Positions 47,056-54,592 of a stretch of DNA of 64,000 nucleotides are shown here, in pieces. Source of the stretch: Winslowiella toletana. Its GTDB lineage: Bacteria; Pseudomonadota; Gammaproteobacteria; Enterobacterales; Enterobacteriaceae. The notes beneath the pieces are model-generated. The model was not told the origin of the DNA and did not search any database. It saw only the letters and a program-made list of their open reading frames with translations. The position numbers were made by a program, and so were the translations under genes. Every line of letters begins with the position of its first letter. The stretch's first letter is position 1. The stretch covers positions 2,418,001 to 2,482,000 of the forward strand of contig NZ_JAGGMQ010000001.1 in the NCBI RefSeq assembly GCF_017875465.1. The letters run 5' to 3'.

Positions 47056-47548
47056 GGCCAACTCCTGAAAAATCGCCGGCAAGACTAAACGTTTTAGGCA
47101 GTTCAGACGACTGAGATTTTCTAAGGCTAATCAATTCAGATTATATAAATTAATGGTGTTCGGGTAGATATATCATATTTAACAATATGTTATATATTAA
47201 TTGCACTGATCTGGTTATTATTTTTTTAGCGGAGTGATTAATCTCTGGCCTTTACTATCGCGCTATGGCGGGAAGAAGGGATACAAGCTGAAGCAGAGTA
47301 ATACGTAATCGACTAATTCGCTACCGGTGACGACGAAAATTTATAAAAAAATGCCAGACCATTTAGATACGGTTGAAAAGTGTCGCGTTAATTATATAGC
47401 ACAAAATTGCAGTATTTATCATCTGATGATGAGGCAGATAATTATCTAATTATTAATTTATTTTCAATAATAATACCCGCTATGAGCTGCCAGTGAAGTG
47501 GCTCTTTTTTAAGTTTAATCAGGACGATACACGGATGTTAACCGTAAA
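47056..47548. other. AT-rich gap between yicG and a LuxR-type regulator
   Basis: About 490 bp without a credible gene, clearly richer in A/T than the flanking core genes. It contains an AT dyad near 47172-47205 and, at its end, a five-codon mini-ORF just before the regulator. It presumably holds the divergent promoters. Confidence 0.6.
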
Positions 47549-47552
47549 ATGA
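47535..47552 (+). other. Five-codon mini-ORF overlapping the regulator start
   Basis: ATG TTA ACC GTA AAA TGA encodes MLTVK; its stop overlaps the next ATG (ATGA). AGGA lies 10 bases upstream, whereas the regulator itself has no good ribosome-binding site of its own. This suggests translation of the regulator by coupling from the mini-ORF (inference). Confidence 0.4.
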
Positions 47553-48253
47553 AAAATCAAAAGTATGACATCATCTTCTTTTCCTCTGATGTGCTGGCGG
47601 CGACGGGCCTCTGCCAGCTTTTGCAGCGTTTACCGATAAGCTTAACAGCGCTTGAGGTGGGCACGATGCATGATATTGCTTTTTATTGTAAAAAACATCG
47701 CCCCAAACTGGTGGTCTACATATTTCATGAAAATATGGCGTTAACCGGCATTATTCACAGCATTTACACCCATCAGCAACACTATCCGAATATCCGCCAG
47801 CTGATTATCACCAATAAACTGATATCGGTATTTAGTGCATTAAGAGAGTATTTAACTGGCACTAACGTGACCTCTCTGAAGACGCCATTGTCAGAACTGT
47901 TGTGGATTATTACTGCGGAATTGATGGGGGTACGCAGCCAGTTGCCTAAAGATAGCGGTGCAGATGTGATGCTGCCTGAAAGGCAGTTAAAAGTATTACT
48001 TATGCTTTCATGGTCATACAGTGCCGAGCAGGTCGCCCATCGTATGGGGATAACCGCCAAGACCGTGTATGCGCATAAACTGAATGCGCTGGCGCGTCTG
48101 CAAATTCACACCAGGCAGGATATCGTCGATCTCTATACCGTGATTGATGAGTTAAGAATGATCGTTACGATGCTTCGTCTTAAACGCAAAGATAAAGATA
48201 CGTCAGAGAACGACGATAAACCGGATATATCTGCACTTCTCTGGAAAGTGTAA
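47549..48253 (+). CDS. LuxR-family regulator with degenerate receiver-like domain
   Basis: 234 residues. The C-terminal part (about 142-200) is a LuxR helix-turn-helix: LPERQLKVLLMLSWSYSAEQ then VAHRMGITAKTVYAHKLNAL. The N-terminal half has the layout of a response-regulator receiver, but the acidic pocket and phospho-acceptor Asp are not seen (beta-3 reads PKLVVYIFHE), as in RcsA/BglJ-type regulators that act without phosphorylation or with RcsB. It is followed by a basic/acidic tail. Target unknown. The neighbouring orphan flippase gene is convergent. Confidence 0.8.
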   Translation: MKNQKYDIIFFSSDVLAATGLCQLLQRLPISLTALEVGTMHDIAFYCKKHRPKLVVYIFHENMALTGIIHSIYTHQQHYPNIRQLIITNKLISVFSALREYLTGTNVTSLKTPLSELLWIITAELMGVRSQLPKDSGADVMLPERQLKVLLMLSWSYSAEQVAHRMGITAKTVYAHKLNALARLQIHTRQDIVDLYTVIDELRMIVTMLRLKRKDKDTSENDDKPDISALLWKV

Positions 48254-48279
48254 AAAGCGTGTCGTGTGCCCGACACGCT
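48251..48279 (-). terminator. Terminator of the flippase gene
   Basis: Stem AGCGTGTCG / CGACACGCT with a 6-base loop; on the minus strand it runs into TTTTTA. It lies directly behind the regulator stop, so it may also stop plus-strand transcription weakly. Confidence 0.75.
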
Positions 48280-48315
48280 AAAAACACAGAGAGGAGTCCT
48301 CAGCCGACCAATCGG

Positions 48316-49806
48316 CTACACCGCCTGCTTACCCTTATTAAGATCGGGATTTATTTTAAGTTTCCGGAACAACATAGCCCGGGTTTCAACAATCACCGGC
48401 TCTTTGCTGACTAGTACCATGACAATATAGACCGCAGCGCCACTGACCACTTGTAATGCCAGCACCGCATTAACGGAAACCACCTGATCAAAGGCAAAAC
48501 CTGACAAGTAGCTAATGGCATAGGTTGGCAATGAGAGTTTAAACGGCATCCACAAACTGTACAGATACGCTTTACCGCTTTTTCCCAGGATTGGCCGGAT
48601 AAGGAAGAAGTAGTTAAGCGCAAAGTAGAGAATCTGTATGGCGAGGAAGGCCAATGCCGCGCCGATAACGCCACCAGACACGACTCCCAGCCAGATAGCA
48701 GGAACGGTAATCACCAGACGCAGAGCGTTTAGTTTCGAGCTTACGTTCACCAGCGCTGTCGCCATCACTAAGGCGCCAATCGGGTTGCTGATGGCGCGCA
48801 GCAAACCTACCACACATAAAATCTGCATAACGGGTGCAATAAACAGCCACTTCTCGCCAAACATGAACAATACAAAATTGTCGGCAACTGACATTAAACC
48901 CAGCAGTGCGGCGAAATTAAGCAGGCCTACTATCGACAGCATTTTGTAGAAATTGTGGCGCAGTCGTGGCTGATCATCCTGAATCCTGGCGAATGCCGGA
49001 AACAGCACCCGGGTGATAATAGGGTTAATTTTCGCTGGCGGCATGACTGCAATATTAAACGCCAGGTTGTAACCACCGGTAATTACGGCGCCCAGCACAC
49101 GAGATAAAATCATGGTGGGGATATTCATACTTAGCTGGTTGAACAGGTTGTCTGCGGTTAAAAACCCGCCGTAACGCAGATTGGACTTCACCCCATCAAG
49201 CTGGAATACCGCTTTGGGCTGATAAATTTCGCGACCAAACCAGCAAAACATCAGCATGCGGACGGAAACGGCAGCCAGAAAGCCCCAGATAGCGCAGATC
49301 GCAACCGGCTTAAACCAGGCGCAGGCCAGGGTGACAACAAAACCAACCAGTGCCCCGGTGATTTCGGCGATGCTGATTTGGGTAAATTCGAGTTCTTTTT
49401 GCAGTAAGGCCCGAAATTGCTGCCCTTGCGGCATAATGATAAAGGCGACTGACAGCGTCTCTATAATGATTTCCAGGTCTGGCTGGTGCAGAAGCTGACT
49501 AAAAAAATGGCTACCAAAGAATAAAATAGCAAAAACACCGACGCCAATAACCACATTGATCCAGTACAGTGTTGACAGTTCGGTCTCGGAAATATTTTTG
49601 CGCTGAATAATGGAGTTGGATAAGCCAAAATCAGAAAAGGTATCAACCAGAATTAATATAACCATTGCAATGGTCAGCAAGCCAAACTCTTTTGGCTCAA
49701 GTAATCTTGCCAGTAAGGTTAGTTGCAAAAGTCCAATGCCAATAGTGGTTATTGATGATAGCGCCGACCATTTTGCACCATTAAATGTTTTTTCTTTTAA
49801 ATTCAT
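48316..49806 (-). CDS. MOP-family polysaccharide flippase, WzxC/AmsL-like
   Basis: Integral membrane protein of 496 residues with about 12-14 hydrophobic segments. The beginning KEKTFNGAKWSALSSITTIG and EPKEFGLLTIAMVI are typical of the WzxC/AmsL/MOP group, which moves lipid-linked oligosaccharide repeat units across the inner membrane for capsule or EPS. No glycosyltransferase, polymerase or export gene lies nearby, so it is an orphan copy. Preceded on the minus strand by a short leader with a TAGGAGC ribosome-binding site. The substrate cannot be predicted. Confidence 0.87.
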   Translation of the reverse strand: MNLKEKTFNGAKWSALSSITTIGIGLLQLTLLARLLEPKEFGLLTIAMVILILVDTFSDFGLSNSIIQRKNISETELSTLYWINVVIGVGVFAILFFGSHFFSQLLHQPDLEIIIETLSVAFIIMPQGQQFRALLQKELEFTQISIAEITGALVGFVVTLACAWFKPVAICAIWGFLAAVSVRMLMFCWFGREIYQPKAVFQLDGVKSNLRYGGFLTADNLFNQLSMNIPTMILSRVLGAVITGGYNLAFNIAVMPPAKINPIITRVLFPAFARIQDDQPRLRHNFYKMLSIVGLLNFAALLGLMSVADNFVLFMFGEKWLFIAPVMQILCVVGLLRAISNPIGALVMATALVNVSSKLNALRLVITVPAIWLGVVSGGVIGAALAFLAIQILYFALNYFFLIRPILGKSGKAYLYSLWMPFKLSLPTYAISYLSGFAFDQVVSVNAVLALQVVSGAAVYIVMVLVSKEPVIVETRAMLFRKLKINPDLNKGKQAV

Positions 49807-49932
49807 ATATTGCTCCTAATGGCGGATGCCATAGTGCAGGAGTGTGATTGCCACTCTTTTGCTGTGTGGTGAAATTTATTATTATATCATGGTCAGAATA
49901 ATTCCCTGGTGTTGAGAATTAAAAAATAACCA

Positions 49933-50208
49933 TCAGGATGCAATAGAAATGCTATCTATTCTGAAACCCGGGAGTCCATGATTTACCCGCCAAAGCTTGA
50001 TGATATCCACCATGCTTTTCGGCCCGTTGATATTAAATTCTTCCGGATAGCATATAAGGTCGGTACCAGCAGGATGTCCCGAAACTAATACGAACTGCAT
50101 AGCTGCATTGAGTAGTTCATCGGTTGTCGGAAATTGTGCAAGGAGAATTTTTTCGGCTAGCTCAATAAATTCTTCCTCAGAAAACTGCTGCAAGGATGTT
50201 TTTTCCAT
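49933..50208 (-). CDS. Colicin/pyocin-type immunity protein, orphan
   Basis: 91 residues matching the nuclease-colicin immunity family (Im2/Im7/Im9; Pfam Colicin_Pyocin). It has SEEEFIELAEKILLA (helix I) and HPAGTDLICYPEE (helix III motif, HPSGSDLIYYP in Im9), followed by IIKLWRVNHGLPGF (helix IV, VKQWRAANGKSGF in Im9). The first tyrosine of the colicin-contacting IYYP motif is replaced by Cys53; Tyr54 and Asp50 are kept. It has a good AGGAAAC ribosome-binding site. No nuclease bacteriocin gene or recognisable HNH tail lies upstream, so it probably acts as a stand-alone immunity gene. Confidence 0.88.
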   Translation of the reverse strand: MEKTSLQQFSEEEFIELAEKILLAQFPTTDELLNAAMQFVLVSGHPAGTDLICYPEEFNINGPKSMVDIIKLWRVNHGLPGFRIDSISIAS

Positions 50209-50703
50209 TTTGATGTTTCCTGGAATTTATATTTTTGGGGAATTGCTGTGTGCAAATGAGTTATACCCCCTTTCAAATAAATAAACACCATAAGAAAAGT
50301 CTGATATTTTTATTGTCAGGGCCAATCATTGAAAGGTTTTAATGGGTGGTTATTTATTATTAATTCAGCTGCACAGAACTGCTTACCAGACGATTTGACT
50401 GGCAACGCTGCCCGCCGCTGAGTGCTTTTATCAATGCATTGTTTTTACGAGATAAGATGCAATTTTTATCGGTTTTTATTAAGAGAAATGCCATTATTTA
50501 TGCTTAAGGGAAGCTTTATAAATAGCGTGATTTTTATGTAATCAAATAGATTACTGATAATCACTGAAAGAGAAAAAATATTGCATTAAATCTGCAGGCG
50601 GTGAGCATAACTCAAATTAAAAATGGCCTTGGTGGAATAACAAGACCAGTAAAAGGGGGGCGCGGCAAACAGCAGGGAACGCCAGCTGAGGGGGATGACG
50701 TTC
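50209..50703. other. AT-rich gap upstream of the immunity gene
   Basis: 495 bp without a gene on either strand. I looked on the minus strand for a colicin DNase tail (an HH-x14-N-x8-H-type HNH region) in front of the immunity gene and saw none. Confidence 0.55.
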
Positions 50704-51099
50704 TCAGGATGTCATAAGCGTATGCAGTGTCTGCAAATCGCGGGTCACCCATTCAATGTCATGGGCAAATTTCTCATCTGACATTAATGGCTGGCGAAAG
50801 AGGGTGATCAGCACCTCTGCACCTTCCTGATTGGCGATCACCCGCATTGGCACATATACCTCTTTACCAAAACCAGTGTCGATATAGTGATCCATGACCC
50901 CCAACTCGTTGTGTTCAGTAAAGCGGATTTTTATTGTGCCGTCCGGCCCTTTCGCTTTCCAGTGGTTACCTTCAGCGACCAGCGGCGCATGACTGAGACC
51001 GGATGCCCATTTGGCAAAGAACTCGGGTTTCCAGATTGTTTCATAGAGATCCAGCCAGTTACGCGGGATGGTCTGGCTGATAGTTTGTGATGGCAGCAT
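50704..51099 (-). CDS. SRPBCC-like protein
   Basis: 131 residues resembling a START/polyketide-cyclase-like SRPBCC protein: N-terminal RNWLDLYETIWKPEFFAKWASG, then beta strands (HWKAKGPDGTIKIRFTEHNELGVMDHYI) and a long C-terminal helix (FAHDIEWVTRDLQTLHTLM). Such domains bind hydrophobic ligands; no specific function can be given. An excellent GGAGGTAAC ribosome-binding site precedes the ATG. It stands alone in an AT-rich region. Confidence 0.75.
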   Translation of the reverse strand: MLPSQTISQTIPRNWLDLYETIWKPEFFAKWASGLSHAPLVAEGNHWKAKGPDGTIKIRFTEHNELGVMDHYIDTGFGKEVYVPMRVIANQEGAEVLITLFRQPLMSDEKFAHDIEWVTRDLQTLHTLMTS

Positions 51100-51868
51100 G
51101 TTACCTCCTGAAAAACACTGATAAGCGATTTAAGCATTGAAGCGCAGATAAGGAAACGGCAAGGGCTGATTTAGCCGTTTGCTGCCACAAAATAAAAAAA
51201 TTAAAAAGTTGCTAAAGTTCTGCGTCATCGAGCCGATAACCCGATCCAGCAACCGTTAACGGCTGATTTTGTCATCTGCAAGCATCACCTGAACAGGTGA
51301 ACGAATCTGCTGATAAGCACTGTTTAGCATAGTTATGCACTGAACTTCAGACAAAGCCTCATTGCACTGCATGGCTCATTTGATCGATCATTTAATGGTG
51401 TGCACTCTCTTTACATTAATCTGTCTATAACAGTCTTGTTGTCTGAAAACTGTGTCATCTGCCCTGGTAATATTTTGTGGTTACCATTGCCGGGCGTTAA
51501 TTTATGCTGGTTTTCTTGCATTAAATGGCACGTTGTATAAATGAAAGATGGTGTTTTTTTGCGCTTTTACCCCCGTATTGTTAAATCCTGTGTAAGTATT
51601 GGAATAATAAATTCATAAAGACTATACATAAAAAATCTAATGATTTAGTTGCTGCGGATAAAAGTAATAATTATTTATATCATGATAAATATAGTGTTTT
51701 TTTACAGCGTCACTATGCCCCTCTCTTTATCATAAAGAATTGTTAATATAAGAAATAAGGTTATTCCTATTTACACTGTTTTTTACATTAACCCCTATCG
51801 CTGGGGCTTGATAAATATTAGCGTGTTAAATATATTTTCAGTCGCGAATCGTTCCAGGGTAAACCAAA
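51100..51868. other. Long AT-rich intergenic region
   Basis: About 770 bp with no ORF that looks like a gene. The only notable structure is a dyad AAACGGC...GCCGTTT near 51154-51180. Composition and lack of genes fit horizontally acquired or decayed DNA. Confidence 0.5.
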
Positions 51869-52003
51869 ATGCAACCATCAATCTTGTTGTCATTAGTCAT
51901 AGTGATGTTTTTGCTGGTTCTTTACTGCCTTTTTAAGCACTTAAGAACTACAGCAGAAAGAAAGGTCGTGTTTAAAAGAAAAAATAAAGAGATGCGGGGT
52001 TAG
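51869..52003 (+). CDS. Tiny membrane protein, hypothetical
   Basis: 44 residues: a hydrophobic N-terminal segment (SILLSLVIVMFLLVLYCLF) and a basic tail (KHLRTTAERKVVFKRKNKEM), the shape of a single-pass inner-membrane small protein with cytoplasmic positive tail. There is only a weak CAGGG before the ATG. Four bases separate its stop from the next small ORF. Not recognised. Confidence 0.5.
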   Translation: MQPSILLSLVIVMFLLVLYCLFKHLRTTAERKVVFKRKNKEMRG

Positions 52004-52006
52004 CAG

Positions 52007-52176
52007 ATGACGGTCAGTGACTTAGATTTTCATATTAAAAAAAATATAATGGTGATATAGCTCTGTATGCAAGAATTCAGGGGGTCACTGTCCTGTATGT
52101 TATAAAAATGATAGAAAGCGGTGCGATTGTCATTAATGAGAAAGTTTATCTCCCGGTCAGACATGTGAATAATTAG
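52007..52176 (+). pseudogene. Small ORF interrupted (or recoded) at an 8-A run
   Basis: An ATG ORF (MTVSDLDFHIKKN...) stops after 17 codons at 52060. In the -1 frame, entered at the A8 run 52037-52044 (ATT AAA AAA AAT), an open frame continues as GDIALYARIQGVTVLYVIKM and ends VYLPVRHVNN at 52176, giving a smooth 56-residue protein. Either one A has been lost (decay or sequencing error) or slippage on the A-run restores the frame. The product is not recognised; it could be a small DNA-binding protein. Confidence 0.45.
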
Positions 52177-52210
52177 GGAAAATAAAAATCAATTCGTGCG
52201 GAGCCTGGGA

Positions 52211-52735
52211 ATGTATAACATCTACTCTAATGACAATTTATTGAAGTTATCGATTACTTCTATTTTTTCATCATTAACTTATAATCACAAGAAGCTCCGT
52301 GTAAAAAACAGTATATACTTCACCGATCAATATTATGATTCGCTGGAAAATGTTGTCAGTAAGTCGCTGGAAGATAAAGATGGCATTATTGTGATTTTCA
52401 CCCATCAGTCTCACAAACCCATCAATATTGGTAGCAGAATCATTCTGATTAGCCTGAACACGGCGCTGAGTGTTATCTGTCAGTTTTTAGCCTCCCTGGT
52501 TAAAAGAACACTGTTTTCCTTGCAAGAGGTCACGCTGTCTAAAACAGAAATGTTGTTCCTGTTTCTGTATTACAAAAACTGGAGCGTGGCAATGATGTCG
52601 CGCTTTCTTGAGATTCATGAGAAAACAGTCACCAATACCAAGCATTTTTTAAAAAAGAAGTACGGTATTAAAGACGACATTATGTTTGTCACATTATCGA
52701 AAAGTTACTCTTTTTATCTGAATAGCTTTGGTTAA
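52211..52735 (+). CDS. Divergent LuxR-type regulator
   Basis: 174 residues. The C-terminal part (about 108-165; LSKTEMLFLFLYYKNWSVAM then MSRFLEIHEKTVTNTKHFLK) has the LuxR helix-turn-helix pattern, with EKTVTNTK as recognition helix. The N-terminal part is a short, degenerate receiver-like segment without acidic pocket. ATG at 52211 lies 7 bases after GGAG and was preferred to a GTG at 52196. AT-rich codon use sets it apart from the core genes. Together with the regulator at 47549 it frames the AT-rich block. Target unknown. Confidence 0.7.
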   Translation: MYNIYSNDNLLKLSITSIFSSLTYNHKKLRVKNSIYFTDQYYDSLENVVSKSLEDKDGIIVIFTHQSHKPINIGSRIILISLNTALSVICQFLASLVKRTLFSLQEVTLSKTEMLFLFLYYKNWSVAMMSRFLEIHEKTVTNTKHFLKKKYGIKDDIMFVTLSKSYSFYLNSFG

Positions 52736-52761
52736 CAGAGCGTTCTCTTTCTGTGTCAATG

Positions 52762-52780
52762 CCCGCTTAATGCGGGTTTT
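52762..52780 (+). terminator. Weak terminator after the LuxR-type gene
   Basis: Stem CCCGC / GCGGG with a TTAAT loop followed by TTTT. Confidence 0.6.
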
Positions 52781-52804
52781 GTCGTTCTGAACCGCACAAT
52801 CTTA

Positions 52805-52820
52805 TGTGACGAACATCACT
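52805..52820. promoter_or_regulatory. CRP site (strong) before the PTS cluster
   Basis: TGTGA-CGAACA-TCACT matches the CRP consensus TGTGA-N6-TCACA at nine of ten core positions. It lies about 105 bp upstream of the inferred transcription start. Confidence 0.7.
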
Positions 52821-52850
52821 TTTTCCTGATCCCGATCCGGTACCTCAAAG

Positions 52851-52866
52851 TGTGACCCTTCTCAAT
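52851..52866. promoter_or_regulatory. CRP site (weaker) at about -60
   Basis: TGTGA-CCCTTC-TCAAT has a perfect left half and three of five matches on the right. It is centred about 60 bp before the inferred start, the class I activator position; 46 bp from the stronger site. Confidence 0.5.
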
Positions 52867-52882
52867 CACCTGCTTCCCGCTT

Positions 52883-52911
52883 TTGCATACTATATCTGCA
52901 AGTTGTACATG
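52883..52911 (+). promoter_or_regulatory. Promoter of the gntR-PTS cluster
   Basis: -35 TTGCAT (52883-52888), 17-base spacer, -10 TACATG (52906-52911). It has a weak -10, consistent with CRP dependence. An operator-like palindrome follows immediately. Confidence 0.55.
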
Positions 52912-52912
52912 A

Positions 52913-52926
52913 TTGTCTATAGACAA
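52913..52926. promoter_or_regulatory. GntR-type operator palindrome
   Basis: Perfect 14-bp palindrome TTGTCTATAGACAA, overlapping the expected transcription start. Its size and position fit the HutC/GntR-family repressor encoded directly downstream (inference). Confidence 0.7.
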
Positions 52927-52940
52927 CCCAGGATGTTCAG

Positions 52941-53696
52941 GTGCGCGCCATGAAATCATTAAGTAAGAATTCCCATATCCCTCTCTACCAGCAGGTAGCT
53001 GAATGGATAAGAGAGAGTATCTATACCGGGGAACTGGTGGAGGATGACCGTATTCCCTCTGAATTCCAGATTATGGACATGCTCGAAGTCAGCCGAGGAA
53101 CGGTGAAGAAAGCGGTGGCTCAGCTGGTTAAAGAGGGTGTGCTGGTCCAGGTTCAGGGGAAGGGCACCTTTGTTAAAAAAGAGAATATTGCTTATCCGCT
53201 GGGCGAAGGGCTGCTGTCGTTTGCAGAATCACTTGAAAGCCAGAAGATCCACTTTAATACCAGTGTGGTGACGGCACGTATTGAAGCCGCAAATCGCTTT
53301 GTTGCGGAAAAGCTGCAGATTGAGCCGGGGCAGGACATTCTTTACCTTGAACGTCTGCGCTCAATTGGCGGTGAAAAAGTGATGCTGATTGAGAATCGCA
53401 TCAATATAGAACTTTGCCCGGGCATTGCAGAGGTGGACTTTAATAAGGAAAATCTGTTTCCCACCATTGAGCGTCTGTCTCAGCAAAAAATACGTTATTC
53501 AGAGAGCCGCTACGCCGCCCGCTTGATCGGTAACGAGCGCGGCCATTTTCTGGATATCAGTGAAGATGCCCCGGTGTTGCATCTGGAGCAGCTGGTATTT
53601 TTCTCCCGTGAATTGCCGGTGGAATTTGGCAATGTCTGGCTGAAAGGGAATAAATATTATCTGGGCACCATCCTGCAACGCAGAGAGATCAGCTGA
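52941..53696 (+). CDS. GntR/HutC-family transcriptional regulator with UTRA domain
   Basis: About 250 residues. The N-terminal winged helix (IPSEFQIMDMLEVSRGTVKK then AVAQLVKEG) is followed by a UTRA ligand-binding domain (FAESLESQKI..., ILYLERLRSIGGEKVMLIEN). Start either GTG 52941 (seven bases after AGGA) or ATG 52950. First gene of the PTS cluster; it probably represses it through the palindrome just upstream and responds to a phosphorylated sugar (inference from family). Confidence 0.88.
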   Translation: MRAMKSLSKNSHIPLYQQVAEWIRESIYTGELVEDDRIPSEFQIMDMLEVSRGTVKKAVAQLVKEGVLVQVQGKGTFVKKENIAYPLGEGLLSFAESLESQKIHFNTSVVTARIEAANRFVAEKLQIEPGQDILYLERLRSIGGEKVMLIENRINIELCPGIAEVDFNKENLFPTIERLSQQKIRYSESRYAARLIGNERGHFLDISEDAPVLHLEQLVFFSRELPVEFGNVWLKGNKYYLGTILQRREIS

Positions 53697-53741
53697 TGTT
53701 TTTATTTCCAACTGAATCATCCATTTTTAGTGAGGGGATTT

Positions 53742-54215
53742 ATGCAGGGAATTGAGTTTAAACCCGGTTATGTCCAGCATTTACCCGCAGGACTTACTGT
53801 TGAGACACTGATTCGCCAGCTGGCGCAGCCGCTGATTGCTGACGGACAGGTTGTCGAAGATTTTGCCGACCATGTGCTGGCCCGCGAGGAGACATTCCCG
53901 ACCGGCCTGCCAACCGAGCCTGTTGGCGTGGCGATCCCGCATACCGATCATCGTCATGTACATCACAACGCCTTCGGACTGGGCATCCTGCCCGCGCCGG
54001 TGAGTTTCGCCGATATGGCTGGCGAGCCAGATCCGGTGCCGGTACAGGTGGTATTCCTGCTGGCGCTGAGTGAGAGTAACAAACAACTTAATGCGCTGGG
54101 CTGGATAATGGAACTGATTCAGGATGGCGATTTTATGCAGGAATTGCTCACCATGTGTGATAAAGACATTTATCGCGCAATATCAGACAAAATGACCGAA
54201 AGAGGTGAAGTATGA
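53742..54215 (+). CDS. PTS EIIA component, galactitol/fructose type
   Basis: 157 residues, PTS_EIIA_2 fold. Accepts phosphate from HPr on His67 in VAIPHTDH and passes it to the EIIB. ATG at 53742, with GAGGGGAT upstream. It overlaps the EIIB gene by four bases (ATGA). Gat-type PTSs have separate A, B and C chains in this order. Confidence 0.9.
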   Translation: MQGIEFKPGYVQHLPAGLTVETLIRQLAQPLIADGQVVEDFADHVLAREETFPTGLPTEPVGVAIPHTDHRHVHHNAFGLGILPAPVSFADMAGEPDPVPVQVVFLLALSESNKQLNALGWIMELIQDGDFMQELLTMCDKDIYRAISDKMTERGEV

Positions 54216-54496
54216 GCCAGACCATTTTATTTGTATGCGCCACCGGGGTTGCCACTTCCACCGCTGTGGCCGAAAAGGTAATGGAGTATTGCAAGGAGCA
54301 TGGCCTTAACGTTAATTATTCCCAGACCAACGTCGCCTCGCTGCCGGGAAATACGGCTGGCGCGACCTTAGTGGTTTCCACCACGAAGGTGCCTTATGAA
54401 CTGGATATTCCGGTGGTCAATGCGCTGCCGATTATTACTGGTGTCGGTGAGGACAAAGTGCTGGAAAAAATAGTCTCGATCCTGAAGGGACAATAA
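54212..54496 (+). CDS. PTS EIIB component, galactitol type
   Basis: 94 residues. The N-terminal phosphocysteine loop LFVCATGVATSTAV has Cys9 as phospho-acceptor, and the GatB-like pattern TKVPYELDIPVVNALPIITG follows. Coupled to EIIA. Confidence 0.92.
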   Translation: MSQTILFVCATGVATSTAVAEKVMEYCKEHGLNVNYSQTNVASLPGNTAGATLVVSTTKVPYELDIPVVNALPIITGVGEDKVLEKIVSILKGQ

Positions 54497-54592
54497 TAAA
54501 TCGTTTAAACAGTTTTATTTAATTAAACCTTTCCGATTAATTTATTCAGGCGCTAACGCGAGGTCTCGTTACGCCCGCAACAGGGGTTTGCC

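Noticed and set aside
50220..50703. Nuclease bacteriocin gene or relic in front of the immunity gene
   Set aside because: No reading frame with an HNH-type tail or translocation domain could be found in the minus-strand sequence.
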